Positions 1-11,500 of a DNA stretch of 64,000 nt are shown in pieces. The stretch is taken from the NCBI RefSeq assembly GCF_003171515.1, contig NC_089399.1, positions 1 through 64,000 of the forward strand. The letters are read 5' to 3'. Every line of letters begins with the position of its first letter. The stretch's first letter is position 1. The DNA is from Pyrenophora tritici-repentis (lineage: Eukaryota > Ascomycota > Dothideomycetes > Pleosporales > Pleosporaceae). Under the pieces are notes generated by a model. The model was not told the origin of the DNA. It ran no database searches and worked only from the letters and a program-made list of their open reading frames with translations. The position numbers and the translations under genes were made by a program.

Positions 1-107
1 CCCTAACCTAACCCTAACCCTAACCCTAACCCTAACCCTAACCCTAACCCTAACCCTAACCCTAACCCTAACCCTAACCCTAACCCTAACCCCTAACCCT
101 AACCCTA
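1..107. repeat. Telomere repeat array (CCCTAA)n
   Basis: About 18 tandem CCCTAA units, the C-rich strand reading inward, with a few irregular units (CCTAA, CCCCTAA) near both ends. The first base of the window is therefore a chromosome end or within a few bases of one. TTAGGG on the other strand is the usual telomere of filamentous ascomycetes. The array stops at an ACCCTATACC junction and passes directly into pyrimidine-rich DNA. Confidence 0.97.
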
Positions 108-2119
108 TACCACCACCCCTCCCCTCCTCAACTCTCCTAACTTCTAACTCTCCTCTAACTTCCCTCTTTCTTCTACTCTCCAATTCTACTCTCTATACCT
201 CCTATTCTTATTTTCTTTACTTTCTACTTCTTCTCTCCTACCTTTTCATTTTAATTCCCTACTCTTCTTCTTCTATCCCTTCACTCTTTACTTTCTTTAC
301 TTCTTCTCTTTTACTCTATAAACTCTTCTTTCTACTCTTCTACCCTTTCACTCTCTACTTTCCCTTTATTCTCTTTATTTCTTCTCTTCTCTTTTCTCCC
401 CTCTTCTCTTTCACTTTCTCTCCTCCTCTCTTTCACTTCCTCTTTTCTCTTTCTTCTCTTCTACTCTCTCTACTTCTCTTATCTCTCATCTCCTTTTTTT
501 CTTTCCTTATCCTTTTTTTACCTCTTTCTCCTCTAATTTCCTTTTTTCTTTCTTCTCTTCTACTTCTATTTCTCCATCTCTATTACCCTTTCTATTATAC
601 TAACTAATACTATTCTTAATACCTCTACTCTCACTATTACCTCTATTCTTTTTCTTACTTACAATCTTATCTCTCTCTCTATTCTTCTTATCTTCTTCTC
701 CCTCTCTTACCCCTCTATCTTTTCTTCTCCTAATTTTCTTCTCCTCTTCTCTACTTTATCTATACTTCATACCATCTTCTTTTATACTCTTCTTATTTCC
801 TCTTCCTTAACTCTGTTCTTTTTTACTCTCCCCTACTCTTATATTTCTTCTCCCTTTTATCTTCTACTTATTAAACTTCTTCTCTCTACTCTTCTACCTA
901 TTTCTCTCTTTTCTTTTCTACTATTATCTTCTTTCTACTTTCTACCTATTACCTCTTCCTATTCTTTTCTCTACTGTCCCTTTCTTACTCTTCTTTATCT
1001 TCTTTACTCTACTTTCCTCTTTCTACCTTTTTCTCTTTACCTTTCTTTCCTCTAATCTTTTTCTCTACTCTCTTCTCCTTAATTTATTCTTTATACATAC
1101 TGCACTTCTACTCCTTCTCCTTACTCTCTAATCACTACTTTTCTATTCTTACTTTCTACTTTCTAACTCTCTTTTCTCTTCTTTCTACTTTTTACATTTC
1201 TCCCTTTGTCTTTATTTTCTTCTTCTTTTCTTACCGCTTTATAATACTTTTTTATTTTTCTCTTCTATTTCTCCCTCCTTATCACCGTTACTCTTATTCT
1301 TATTATTCCCTTTACTCTTACACTCACTAATACTATTATTACTACCTTTACTCCTACTCGTACTCTTACTCTCTTTCTCTTTCCTCTTACTTTTACGCTT
1401 ACTTCTACTCTTACCTTCTTCTTTCTCTTTTAATAATCTACTTTTCTTTCCTCTCTTTTCTCTTTATCCTTTCTTCTTCTAATATACCTCTTTCCTTATC
1501 TACTTCGTCTTAATTTCTAACTATCTTCTTTTATACTCTTCTTATTTATTTTCTCTTTTCGTTTACCTCCTTCTTTTCTTTCTATCCTCCTATACTTCTT
1601 CGATTCTCTTCTTCTTCTTTACTTCTCTCTACTTTTATATTTCTTCTTTCTTTTATCTTATACTTGTTAAACTTCTTCTCTCTACTCTACCCTCTCCTCT
1701 ACCCTTTTTGTGATACCTTACAGCTTACTCTTACTCTCTCTCTCTTCTTTCTCTACTCTCTACTCTTACAATTTACCCTCTGCGCCCCCTTAATCTATCT
1801 TACCTTGATAAAACTCCTCTTCTTACTCTCTTTCTTTGCCTTTACCTCTATCTCTCTTGTATTTTCTTTCTCTACTATTATTTTGCGTCTACAACTCCGC
1901 GCCCTCTCTTATCTATCTACCTCTAAAATATAATATTCTCTTATATTCTTTTCTACTACTCTCGCTTTTGTATTATTATTACCGCAACGGCCGGCTTCTT
2001 GAAACTTAACCTCTTTTCCTCTGCCCTACCCTCTCCCTTCGCCCTTCCGCCTACTCTCAATCCCCTCTTTCTTGCTTTCTATTAAACTCTCTTGTATTTC
2101 CTCCTCCCTAAAATCCCTT

Positions 2120-2215
2120 ACCCTCACTCTCTCCTTACCCTCAATCTCCCCTTACCCTCAATCTCTCCCTTACCCTCAATCTCTCCCTTACCCTCAATCT
2201 CTCCTTACCCTCTCC
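2120..2215. repeat. 17-18 bp tandem repeat
   Basis: Four to five direct copies of a CTTACCCTCAATCTCTC-like unit in the CT-rich subtelomere. The copies are near-identical, so the array is younger than the surrounding degenerate sequence. Confidence 0.8.
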
Positions 2216-4076
2216 CTCTACTACTACACCTCCCCTCTTTTCCTCTCTCAACTTCTTTTACTCCTCTAACTTCCCTTTCCTCTCTCTTGATCTACTTTAC
2301 TTTCCCTATTTCCTCTTCTTTCTACCTCTTTCTCTCCTACTTACCTCACTCCCTACTCCTTCCTTTTTCTCTCCTTCTACTAACCCTTTCGAATTTTTAC
2401 TTTTAACTCTACTCTCTAACCTTTCTCTTCCTACTCCTTACTCATTACCTCTTCTCACCCTTTTTCTCTTTCTTCTCCGACTTTCTTTACTCACTCTACT
2501 TCTCTTTTTCTACTACCTACTACTCCTCTTTACTTCCTTTCTATACTTCTTTCTTCTACTACTACCTACTTTACTCTCTCTTACCGCTTTCACTACTTCT
2601 ACTTCTACTCTTACCCTTTTCTTTACTCTTGCTCTCTTTCTTGCTCTCTTTCTTCTTCACTTCTACTTCTCATTTTCCTTTTTCTCTCTCTTCCTTTCCT
2701 TTACTTCTGCTCTTACTCTTACTCTTTATTACTATTCTATTCTCTTATATCTATTTTCTTACTTTTCTATATTATATTAACTATCATCTCTCTCTTCTTC
2801 ACTCTTTCTCTCTTCTTATATCTCTTCTCTTTTTTTCTCTTTTACTATCTCTTCTATCCTCTTCTATTATCCCTACTCCCTTACCCTTCTTACTCTCCCT
2901 AACCCTGTAACCTTTCTTTATTTCTCTACTTCTCTTCTTCTACTACCTACTACTTCTCTTTACTTACCTACTTTCTTTACTTTTCCTTCTGCGTTTTACT
3001 CTCTCTTACCGTTTTTATTACCTACTCCCTCTCTTCCTTTACCACTTCTACTCCTTCTTAACTTCCTACACTCTCTACTATCTACTCTTTACTCTACTCT
3101 TTACTCTACTCTTTACACGCTACTATCTACCCTTATAACACATACTCCTCTTCTTTATAATACCTTACTTATCTCTTCCTAACACTCCCCTTTCTCTTTA
3201 TATCCTACTTACCTATGAAACCCTCTCTTCGCCCTACCTACTTGTGAAACCTCCTCTTCCCCCTTACTACTTGTTTCGCCTCCTTGTCTGTCCTATCTGC
3301 CCCGTCTGACTTGCTGTACTGCGCCCCCGGAACTCACTCCACCGCCTGCGTTCCTATAACCTAATTAATCCTACAATAACTACTCTTACTCCACCCTTTT
3401 TGTAACACCTTACGGGTCCACCCACCACCCCTCTACTCTCTCCTCTACTCTTACTCTACCCTCTTTGTGACACCTTACGGCTTACTCTTACTCTCCCTCT
3501 TCTTTTCCTACTTCTCCCTTTCTCCTCCTAAATACTTCTTAACCCTAAAAACGGGGTGTTACTACTTATACGCCCTATCTAACTTCTTTTAACTCCTTAC
3601 TCTCTACTCTTACACCCTACCCTCTACTTCGCTCTACAACTCTGCGTCCTCTAAACCTACCTTATCTTATAAAAATTCTATTCTAACTCTCTTTCTAACC
3701 CTTTACCTCTACCTCTCTTGTATTTTCTTTCTCTACCCTCCTTTTGCGCCCCTAAATCCCCGCCCCCTCTTACCTATTTACCCCTAACATATAATCCTCT
3801 CTTATATTCTCTTCTACTACTCTCGCCTTTGCATCTTCCTTACCGCAACCGGCGGCCTTCTTTAAACTCTACCTCTTTTCCTCTTTTCCTCTGCCCTATG
3901 CTCTTGCTTTACGCTTCTGCCTACTCTGAAACCCCTCTTTCTTATTTTCTAGTAAACTCTCTTATATTTCCTCCTCTCTAAAACCCCCCTATATATTATT
4001 TACTATCCACTTTATTATTCTTAACTCTTTTTACTTACTTTCTCTAGTTATCTTCTTATACTATAATACCTAACCC

Positions 4077-4185
4077 TCTTTACCCTCCCTGATCCTCTCT
4101 ACCCTCCCTGATCCTCTCTACCCTCCCTGATCCTCTCTACCCTCCCTGATCCTCTCTACCCTCCCTGACCCTTCCTCTCCCTGAC
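4077..4185. repeat. 19-bp tandem repeat
   Basis: About five perfect or near-perfect copies of a CCTCTCTACCCTCCCTGAT unit, ending in two shorter CCCTGACCCTTCCTCT-like copies. It lies immediately distal to the first degraded TLH relic. Confidence 0.85.
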
Positions 4186-4210
4186 CCTTCCTCTCTCTAC
4201 CCCTAACCCC

Positions 4211-4635
4211 TTTAACCGCGCCCTCCACTACTCTCTTACCTCCCTCTACCCTACCTCTTCCTCTATTAACCCCCTATTAATACTCTGTTACACTATCAAT
4301 TTGCGTCTCGTACTATCCAATACTGCCCGAACAATTCCTCTCCTACCCCTTACATTTCTCCTGCCTAACTCCCTACTAAATACATAACGAATAACCCTTA
4401 TACAAATCTACTCTAACACAATCTTAACTGCTTCTTTTGTATTTCTCCTCCCCGTCACTAACATCTCCCTATTTTGTCCTCGCTTTGCTTATCACCCGCC
4501 CTTCGCATATTCCCTATCTATTCCCCTACTATCCTAATTGCCTGTCTTACTACTCTACCTGCCTAAACTCCTGTTATCACTGCCGTATTAAACTCTACTA
4601 CCCGCCTTGTCGCTCCTGCTCCTACTGCTCTACCC
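4211..4635 (-). pseudogene. Degraded relic of the TLH 3' end (relic 1)
   Basis: Read against TLH1 at 13859-14280, this segment keeps the same landmarks in order: an AACCGCGCC start, CTATTAATAC, CGCC/TGCCC-AA-ATTCCT, ATTTCTCCTGC, then AACTCCTG followed by a GCTG/CTGC-rich stretch and CGCCTTG. That part of TLH encodes the C-terminal Cys-rich domain and the Gln-rich region before it. Substitutions are mostly C to T and G to A, as expected from repeat-induced point mutation or deamination. The frame is destroyed. The match was made by eye, and a pairwise alignment is needed to fix its limits. Confidence 0.5.
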
Positions 4636-5002
4636 TCCTCTCTACTATATCTCCTCTTTATTACTGCTCTTTGCTGCTGTCTATCTCCTTGTCCGCTTGT
4701 CTACACACTAAAAATCTCTCCTCCTCTTCTTTATATCTCTCTTCGCCTCCTTGCCCCTCCAAATACTTTTCTAATACTCGCCTTCTATATCTTATTACCC
4801 ACTCTTTCCCCTCTACATACTACCTAACGAATTGCTCTTCTACCTTATTTTGCCTGTAATCTAATCCTCCTTTATCTCCTTATGAATATTTTTATTCTTC
4901 TATTCATTTCTTACCTATCCCTCTCTTTATTCTGTAACCCTAACCCTTTCTTCCTTCTATACCCCTAACCCTGTCTTATCTACTATAAATCCTCTTCTCC
5001 CT

Positions 5003-5415
5003 TTAACCCCGCCCCCTAACGCTTTCCTACCTCCCTCTACCTAAACGCTGCCCTAATAAACCCCCCGTGAATACTCCTTTATACTGTTAATTTGCATCTC
5101 TTACCTTCTAATACCGCCCCTAACAATTCCTTTCCTACTCTACCTCCCACCAAAAACGCCCCTAATAACCCTTAAACTGAATCGGCTCTAAAACAATCGT
5201 AATCGCTTCTTTTACACTTCCCCCTCCCCTCACCAACATCTCCCTATATTTTCCTCGCTTCGCCCATTATCCGCCCCTTTGCATATTCCCTATCCATTCC
5301 CCTACCATCCTAATTCCCTACCTCACTACTCTACCTCCCTAAACTCCTGTTGCCGCTGCTGTATTCACCTCCGCCACCCGCCTTGTCGCTCCTGCTCCTG
5401 CTCCTGCTGCTCCAA
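5003..5415 (-). pseudogene. Degraded relic of the TLH 3' end (relic 2)
   Basis: A second copy of the same worn segment, parallel to relic 1. It shows CCTACCTCCCTCTACC, the TTAATTTGCATCTC stretch, ACAATTCCTTTCCTAC, and AAACTCCTGTTGCCGCTGCTG close to the TLH1 wording at about 14218-14240. It is better preserved at its proximal end than relic 1. No open frame remains. Two relics in tandem suggest that earlier TLH modules stood closer to the telomere and decayed. Confidence 0.5.
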
Positions 5416-6850
5416 CCCTCCCTGCCCCTCCTCATCTCTCCTCTCCACCACATCCATCCTTCCCCTCTCTCTCTTCTGTTCCTCTCTCTTCTTTCCTTTC
5501 CTCTTCATCTATTTCTATCTCTCCTTATTTTTAATCTAATTTACTCGCTTTTATCACTTAATCTATATAACATCTACTAAATACCCTAACTCGGAAACTT
5601 TTCCTATTGCCACTATATCTTCTCTCTTCTTCCCTTTACCTCGGCCTATACCCTTCTCTGCAATAACCTCTGTTGTTTATTGTTCTCCTCTATTATAAAC
5701 GGCTGACTCTAATAAAACTCTCTTATTAACCTATTCGTTTCTGTACACCCTAACCCCTACTTGCTCTAAAACTGTCTTACGAATCCCTCTATTAAATTTA
5801 CTTTAACTCTCTGTTCTACTAACCTCCTATCTATCCCTATGCTACTCTATTCTTGCTTCCCTATACTAATCCTAACAACCTTGCTATAAATACCCTCGAA
5901 ACTAACAATCTTTTATATCTGCTGTCTAATCTCCTCCGTATCTATTATCTTCTTATTGCTTGTATACACACGTTATACCATTCGCTATACTAAACACAAC
6001 CTAAATACTTCTTCAACTATCTCCTTTGCCTACTACCTCTTAGTTCTCTAATACTGTTGTATATTGTGTCGGCTCTGTCCTTCGCCTACCGCCGTCTATA
6101 TACCGCATCGCATTATCTACTACCCTATATACCTCTATCACTATTCTGCGTCGGTAAACTTAAACTCTACCTACTGTATGCACGTCCAACACGGCCTGCC
6201 TCGTCTTACTACTGTTGCTTAAATACCCACTATGCATTATTGTATTGTACCTTAACTCTATCCTTATCCTTATTACTACTGCTGTTCTTGCTACTCTCTC
6301 TTTACTTGCTCTATATTTTTCTTTACTTCTCTTTCTATTTTCTTTACTTCTCCTTCTTTCTCTTTATCTTTTGCTTCTTATGTCCTTCTCTATAAACTTC
6401 CTTATCTTTCTCTCTCTTTCTTCTTCTACCTATCTTCTATTCCCTTTACTATACTCCTCTTAAATTATATCGGGTTTCTTTTATTCTTCTTTCTTTTCTA
6501 ACATCTCTTTTTAATATTATTGAAACATAATCTCTTATATCTTTTTTATTTATATCTTCTTCTTATGACTCTACTTTTATATAAACTTAATCTTTTCTTC
6601 TATCTTCTTATTAATGTATTCCTAATAACTTGCTCTGTCTTCTACTACAATCCTAATCCTTAAATCCTACTTAATTCTATGCTTGATTTCTTTCTTAAAC
6701 ACTATCTAATATATACTACAAACTATACCTGTTTTACCTACCTCATCTATCGATTATGAATCTCACCAACTTTATACTCTCTCTTTTCGAATCTTTCTTT
6801 TCTTTGCTTTATACCTGCATACTTATTTTTAACATAAATAACTCTTCTTT

Positions 6851-8313
6851 AAACTTTTGCTCTTACTATACCCTTACTGTGCTTATTACTCTTACTACTG
6901 TTACTATCTTTGCCTCTATTATAATTACTCTTGCTTCTACCACGGCTACGGCTGCTATTCTTGTAACTTTTCCTTCTATCGCGACTATCACTCTTACTGT
7001 CTATTCAATTACGGTTACGGGTTCTACTATTGCAACTCCCGCTGTTCCTGCCGTCCTTGCTGCTTTTAACATGCTCGTTATTACTCCTACGGCTACTACT
7101 ACACCTGTGTTTACTGCCGCTTCTACAAATATCGCCACTGCGGCCCCTACGCTTCCTATTCTTGCTATCCACTCCGTCCTTGCTGCTCTCTCCATTCCAG
7201 CTGCTCCTGCTGTCCTCGCTGCTCCTGCTCTCGCTAATTACGCTCCTACTATTTCCGCCCTTACTGCTCTTACTCCTGCAGCTTTTACTCTTAATGCGCC
7301 TACTCCTACGGTTACTGCTCTTATTGCTGCTACTCTTAATGCTCTAGCTCTCACTGCTATTGCTCTCGCTACTCTCGCTATTCTTGCTACTACTACTGTC
7401 CCTGCTGTCGCCAACCTCGCTTCTATCGCTATCCTTACTGCGACCACTCTCCCTGCTCCTATTATTTTCGCTGCTTGTAACACCCTCGTTGCTGCCGCCT
7501 TTAAAGCTCCTACCCTTGCTACTCCTGCTATTCTTACTGCTCCTGCTCCTACGGCTCTTACTTCTACGTCCTGCTCTTGCTACTCTTACTCCTACCGCTC
7601 TTACTCCTCCGCATTCCGCAATCCTCCCTATTACTGCTTCTGCTCTCGCCACTTCCTCTATCTCTACTATCCCCGTCCTTCTTGCTGCTCTCGCTTTCCC
7701 CGCTGTTCCCGCTGTCTCTACTGCTCTCTTCTGCCCCTTACCTCCTACGCCTCCTCCACCTGCGGTAACTGCGGTTTCGGCGGCCGCTACCGCTCCTCTT
7801 GTCGCTGCTCTTACTACCCTCGCTACTTTCGCTTTCCTTGCTGCTCTTAATATCTTCGCTATCAATCCTACGGCTTCTGTTCTCGCTGCTCCTGATACTC
7901 TTACTATCTCTACTGTCCTTACTTTGTCCCTTGTCCTTGTAACTTGCACTGCTCTTAATATTCTTATTACTACTCCTACTACCCCTGCACCTGTTGCCGC
8001 TTCTGCCCCTGCTATCCTTGCTGCTTATAATATCCTTACTTCTACCTCTTACCTCTTACAGCTTATATACACCTCCGGCTACTGCTATTGCTACTGCTAC
8101 TCTCCTACTTTCGCTATCCTCGCTACTCTTACTGTCCTTACTATCCTCGCTGTTCTTACTATCCTCGCTGTCCTCATTATCCTCGCTGCTTCCGCTGTCC
8201 TTACAATCCTCGCTGTCCTCGTTGTCCTCGCTGCTTCCGCTGTCCTTACAATCCTCGCTGTCCTCGTTGTCCTCGCTGCTTCCGCTGTCCTTTCTACCCT
8301 TACTGCCCTTACT
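6851..8313. repeat. Hexamer-like CTCGCT subtelomeric repeat, block 1a
   Basis: Plus-strand sequence built from degenerate GCTCTC/GCTGTC/GCTACT words with a period near 6. Because 6 is a multiple of 3 and stop codons are rare in these words, several frames on both strands stay open and give Ala/Leu/Thr/Ile-rich or Arg/Ala/Ser-rich strings. None has a domain, a plausible start context or a stable frame between copies, so I do not call genes. It is interrupted at 8314 by the gypsy element and resumes at 12373. Confidence 0.75.
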
Positions 8314-8501
8314 TGTGAACGGTCTGTAGGAACTGTATTCCAGCTACCTAGTCCAGATGCTATTTACAGTCAAGATGAAGAAAGAAGGTAAGACGCGAGC
8401 GGCGAGCCCGCTTTGTTTGGGTTGGCGCACGGCCCTCTCGTTGCCGGGGAAGCGACTAGGCTCGCAGCCTAGTCATGTGACTTAGGGCTCAGCCCGTTAC
8501 A

Positions 8502-11500
8502 TTACCCCCCTCCTTTCCCTTTAGCGTGTAGTTTTTTCCATTTCTTCCAAGCGTCAGTCTTTAGTACGTTGCTCACTGGTTCCCATGTCGGTTCAGTATA
8601 GTCCACCCACTTCACATATGCCTCCTTGATTCCTTTCCCTCCTTGCCCTATTGTCCGTTCGCCCAGAATACGCTCAACCAGCCATAACTCGTCTCCATCT
8701 ATAAGTATAGGCCCTGGCTGAGTGTCTCCAACTTTCTGCGATGGGAAAGAGTCGTCAGGCGCGTAGCGAAGCAGGTCTACGTGAAAGACAGGATGGATTT
8801 TTCCCGGAACGTCAAGCTTATAAGAGTGGGAGTTGACCTGCTTCAAGACTTTATACTTTCCATGCAACCAGTCTAGCTTCTTGGAAGGTCGTGTTGTCTT
8901 CACGTTTCTAAGGTTTAGAAACACCCAGTCTCCCTCCTTGTATTGGGGCGCTGCTGTTCTTGTCTTATTAGCCTGATGCTGCTGTTTCTCTTGTGTCATC
9001 GCGATCGCGGCTTGGGCCCACTCTGTTGCATCTTGGAGTCTTTTGAGGAAGCCTTCTGCTAGTGCTTCGCCATCTTTCTTTGGTCGGTCCTGAATAGTTC
9101 GATCCTCTACTAGCTGAATAGGTTCATTGTGATATCCGTGCATGAAATAGAAGGGGCTTAGGCCAGTGGATGAGGCCTCGCGGTTGTTGATTGCTCCCAT
9201 AACGACAGGTAAAAGTGCCAGCCAGTTTTCTTGCGTGTACGTGGCCCAGATTCGAATCATCTTTTCAATCTCTTGATTCATTCGTTCTGTTGCACCATCG
9301 GTTTGCGGATGGTAGGCAGTCGACAGGCGTTGCTCAACGCTAAGGAGCTTACAGAAATGCTTCCAAAGATCGCTAACGAATTGTGGTCCTCTATCGCTCG
9401 TAATTGCCGTTGGAATACCGTGAATAGGATAATGCCGTTCGAAAAGTCGTTGTGCTACGGCTTGTGCCGAGATATCGTGCATACCTTCTAGTTCAATTCC
9501 CTTTGTCAGCCGATCAGTGACCACCATACAGTTCGTTGCGTTATCCCGTCCAGATGGCGGCAAGTCGGTAATGAAATCGATTGAAAGTTCCCCCCATATA
9601 CGTTCTGGGATCGGTAATGGTTTAAGGAGGCCCTTCTTTGTTTCTCTCCATATCGTATTCCTTCCGCAAATCTCGCAGTTACGGACAAAGCGTCGCACGT
9701 CGCTTGCTGCACCTGACCAGAAGAACTGCCTTGATAAGATTGAGTAGGTAAGATCTCGTCCGGGGTGGCCAGTAATATGCGAGTCGTGAATATTTTGAAT
9801 GATTCGCGTGCGGAGTGGTTCGCAGTGAGGGATCCATGTCCGGTCTCGAAATCGTAACAAGCCTCTCTCGTCTAGGGTGCATTCTGCTATACTCACTAAC
9901 TTCTCCTTCTGAAGCTTAGTAGGGAGGTTCCTCTCCTTATTTGCTACTAGTGTAGTAAGCTCCTGATAAAGCTTATCTTCTTGGCGGCTTCGGTGCCACA
10001 GATTCTGCATCTCCTGGTCCTCAAACATGCGTATCTCTTTTGTGAAGTCAATCTCCTCAGACGATAGAGACTGGATTTGAACACTCCGCAAGTGCTTGCT
10101 CTGGAAGAGACGGATAAATCGAGACCGTATTCGTTCATCGTCATAGTTGGCGGGTAGGTCTTGTTCTCGTCGTGATAGGGCGTCGGGTTTTCCCATAGTC
10201 TTTCCAGGTTTCCATTCCAGGGAGAAGTCGAATCGTGAGAGAAACTCTGACCAACGTACTTGTCTTTCAGACAGCTGTCGTTCGCGGTAGAAGTATTGGA
10301 GGTTCTTGTGGTCCGTCAGAACTGTAAACTTCCTAACCATACGTAGTTCAGGAGCCCATGCTTCTAAGCAACGAACAATAGCTAGAAGCTCCTTGTCATG
10401 AATTGGATAATTGGCCTCTGTTGGTGAGTGCTTCTTTGAGTAGTAAGCAACGGGTTGCCAGTTGTTGTTCTTGTCCTTCTGCAGCAATAGGCCGCCAGTT
10501 GCATGTCCTGAGGAGTCGGCTTCTACTAAGGTGTCCTTCTCTGGATCAAAATGGCCGAGTATTGGTGCTGTAATGAGAAGTTCCTTAATCGTTTCAAATG
10601 CTTGATTGCAAGCCTCGTCCCAATGAAAAACCATCTCTTTCTTAGTTAGGTTGATGAGCGGTTCAGCAATGTCCGAGAAGTTCGGTATAAAAACTCGGTA
10701 GAAGTTGGCAAAACCAATAAATGCTCGGATAGCCTTAACTGACGTTGGTGTAGCCCATTCGCGGATTGCGATAATCTTTTCAGGGTCAACTCGAATACCC
10801 ACTTCTGCTTCCACAATGTACCCGAGGTATTTAACTCGTTTAGTCTCGAACTCGCACTTGTCGATATCAATCTGCAGTCCAGCGTCTATGAGGCGTTGAA
10901 GAACCTTTCCAACCTTCTCTCTGTGATCCTGAAGCGATCCTGACGAGTAGATCAAGATGTCGTCAACGTAGGCTGAAACAAAGTCGTCAAGGTAATCCTG
11001 CAGAACACTATTTACGTAGCGTTGAAATGCGGCTGGTGCTCCTGTTAGTCCGAAGGGAGCAACCCGCCATTCGAATAGGCCGTATCTTGTTCGGAAAGCT
11101 GTCTTCCATTCCTCTCCTTTGGCCACACGGATCTTGTGGAAGGCTGCGATAACGTCAAGTTTTGTGAACCATTTAGCTTTGGCCACATTTCTCAGTGTTT
11201 CTGTGAATAGAGGCAGAGGGTAACGGTCCTTCCTGGTGATGTTGTTCAAGCCTCGGTAGTCAACGCAAAATCGGATGCCCCCTCCTGGCTTTTTAACCAT
11301 TAGGACGGGTGCGGCTGCGGGAGAGTTACTAGCGCGGATAAAATCCTTGTCTAACAGCTCGGTGAGAGTTTTCCTAAGCACTAGTAACTCTTCTCGGCTC
11401 ATGCCGTAGAGCGGACCCCATGGAATGGTCTTCTCGTTTCCGTCTTGATCCTTTTCAATCTCAATGTGGAGATCAACGCCTTTACGATGCGGGGGAAGTT

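Larger units (their letters stand above)
108..6850. repeat. Pyrimidine-rich subtelomeric low-complexity DNA
   Basis: Nearly 7 kb in which the plus strand is almost all C and T with some A and very little G. Open frames here translate to Leu/Ser/Phe/Tyr strings without domains and are not convincing genes. Inside are tandem arrays, isolated CCCTAACCC telomere-like bits (for example about 4935-4945 and 4966-4974), and degraded duplications (1846-2090 resembles 3716-3990; 4211-4635 resembles 5003-5415). The part from about 370 to 1770 is repeated at 24652-26697. From 5560 to 6850 the composition becomes slightly more mixed, but I recognise no gene. Confidence 0.85.

Noticed and set aside
1664..6463. 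Hydrophobic Leu/Ser/Phe frames that resemble membrane proteins
   Set aside because: Any CT-rich strand reads as Leu/Ser/Phe/Pro. No start context, conserved frame or domain supports them.
6756..8391. Long Ala/Leu/Thr-rich open frames (364 and 343 codons) and opposing Arg/Ala/Ser-rich frames
   Set aside because: They arise from 6-bp-periodic DNA that lacks stop words in several frames. Frames are not conserved between the two blocks, and the longest one runs into the LTR.
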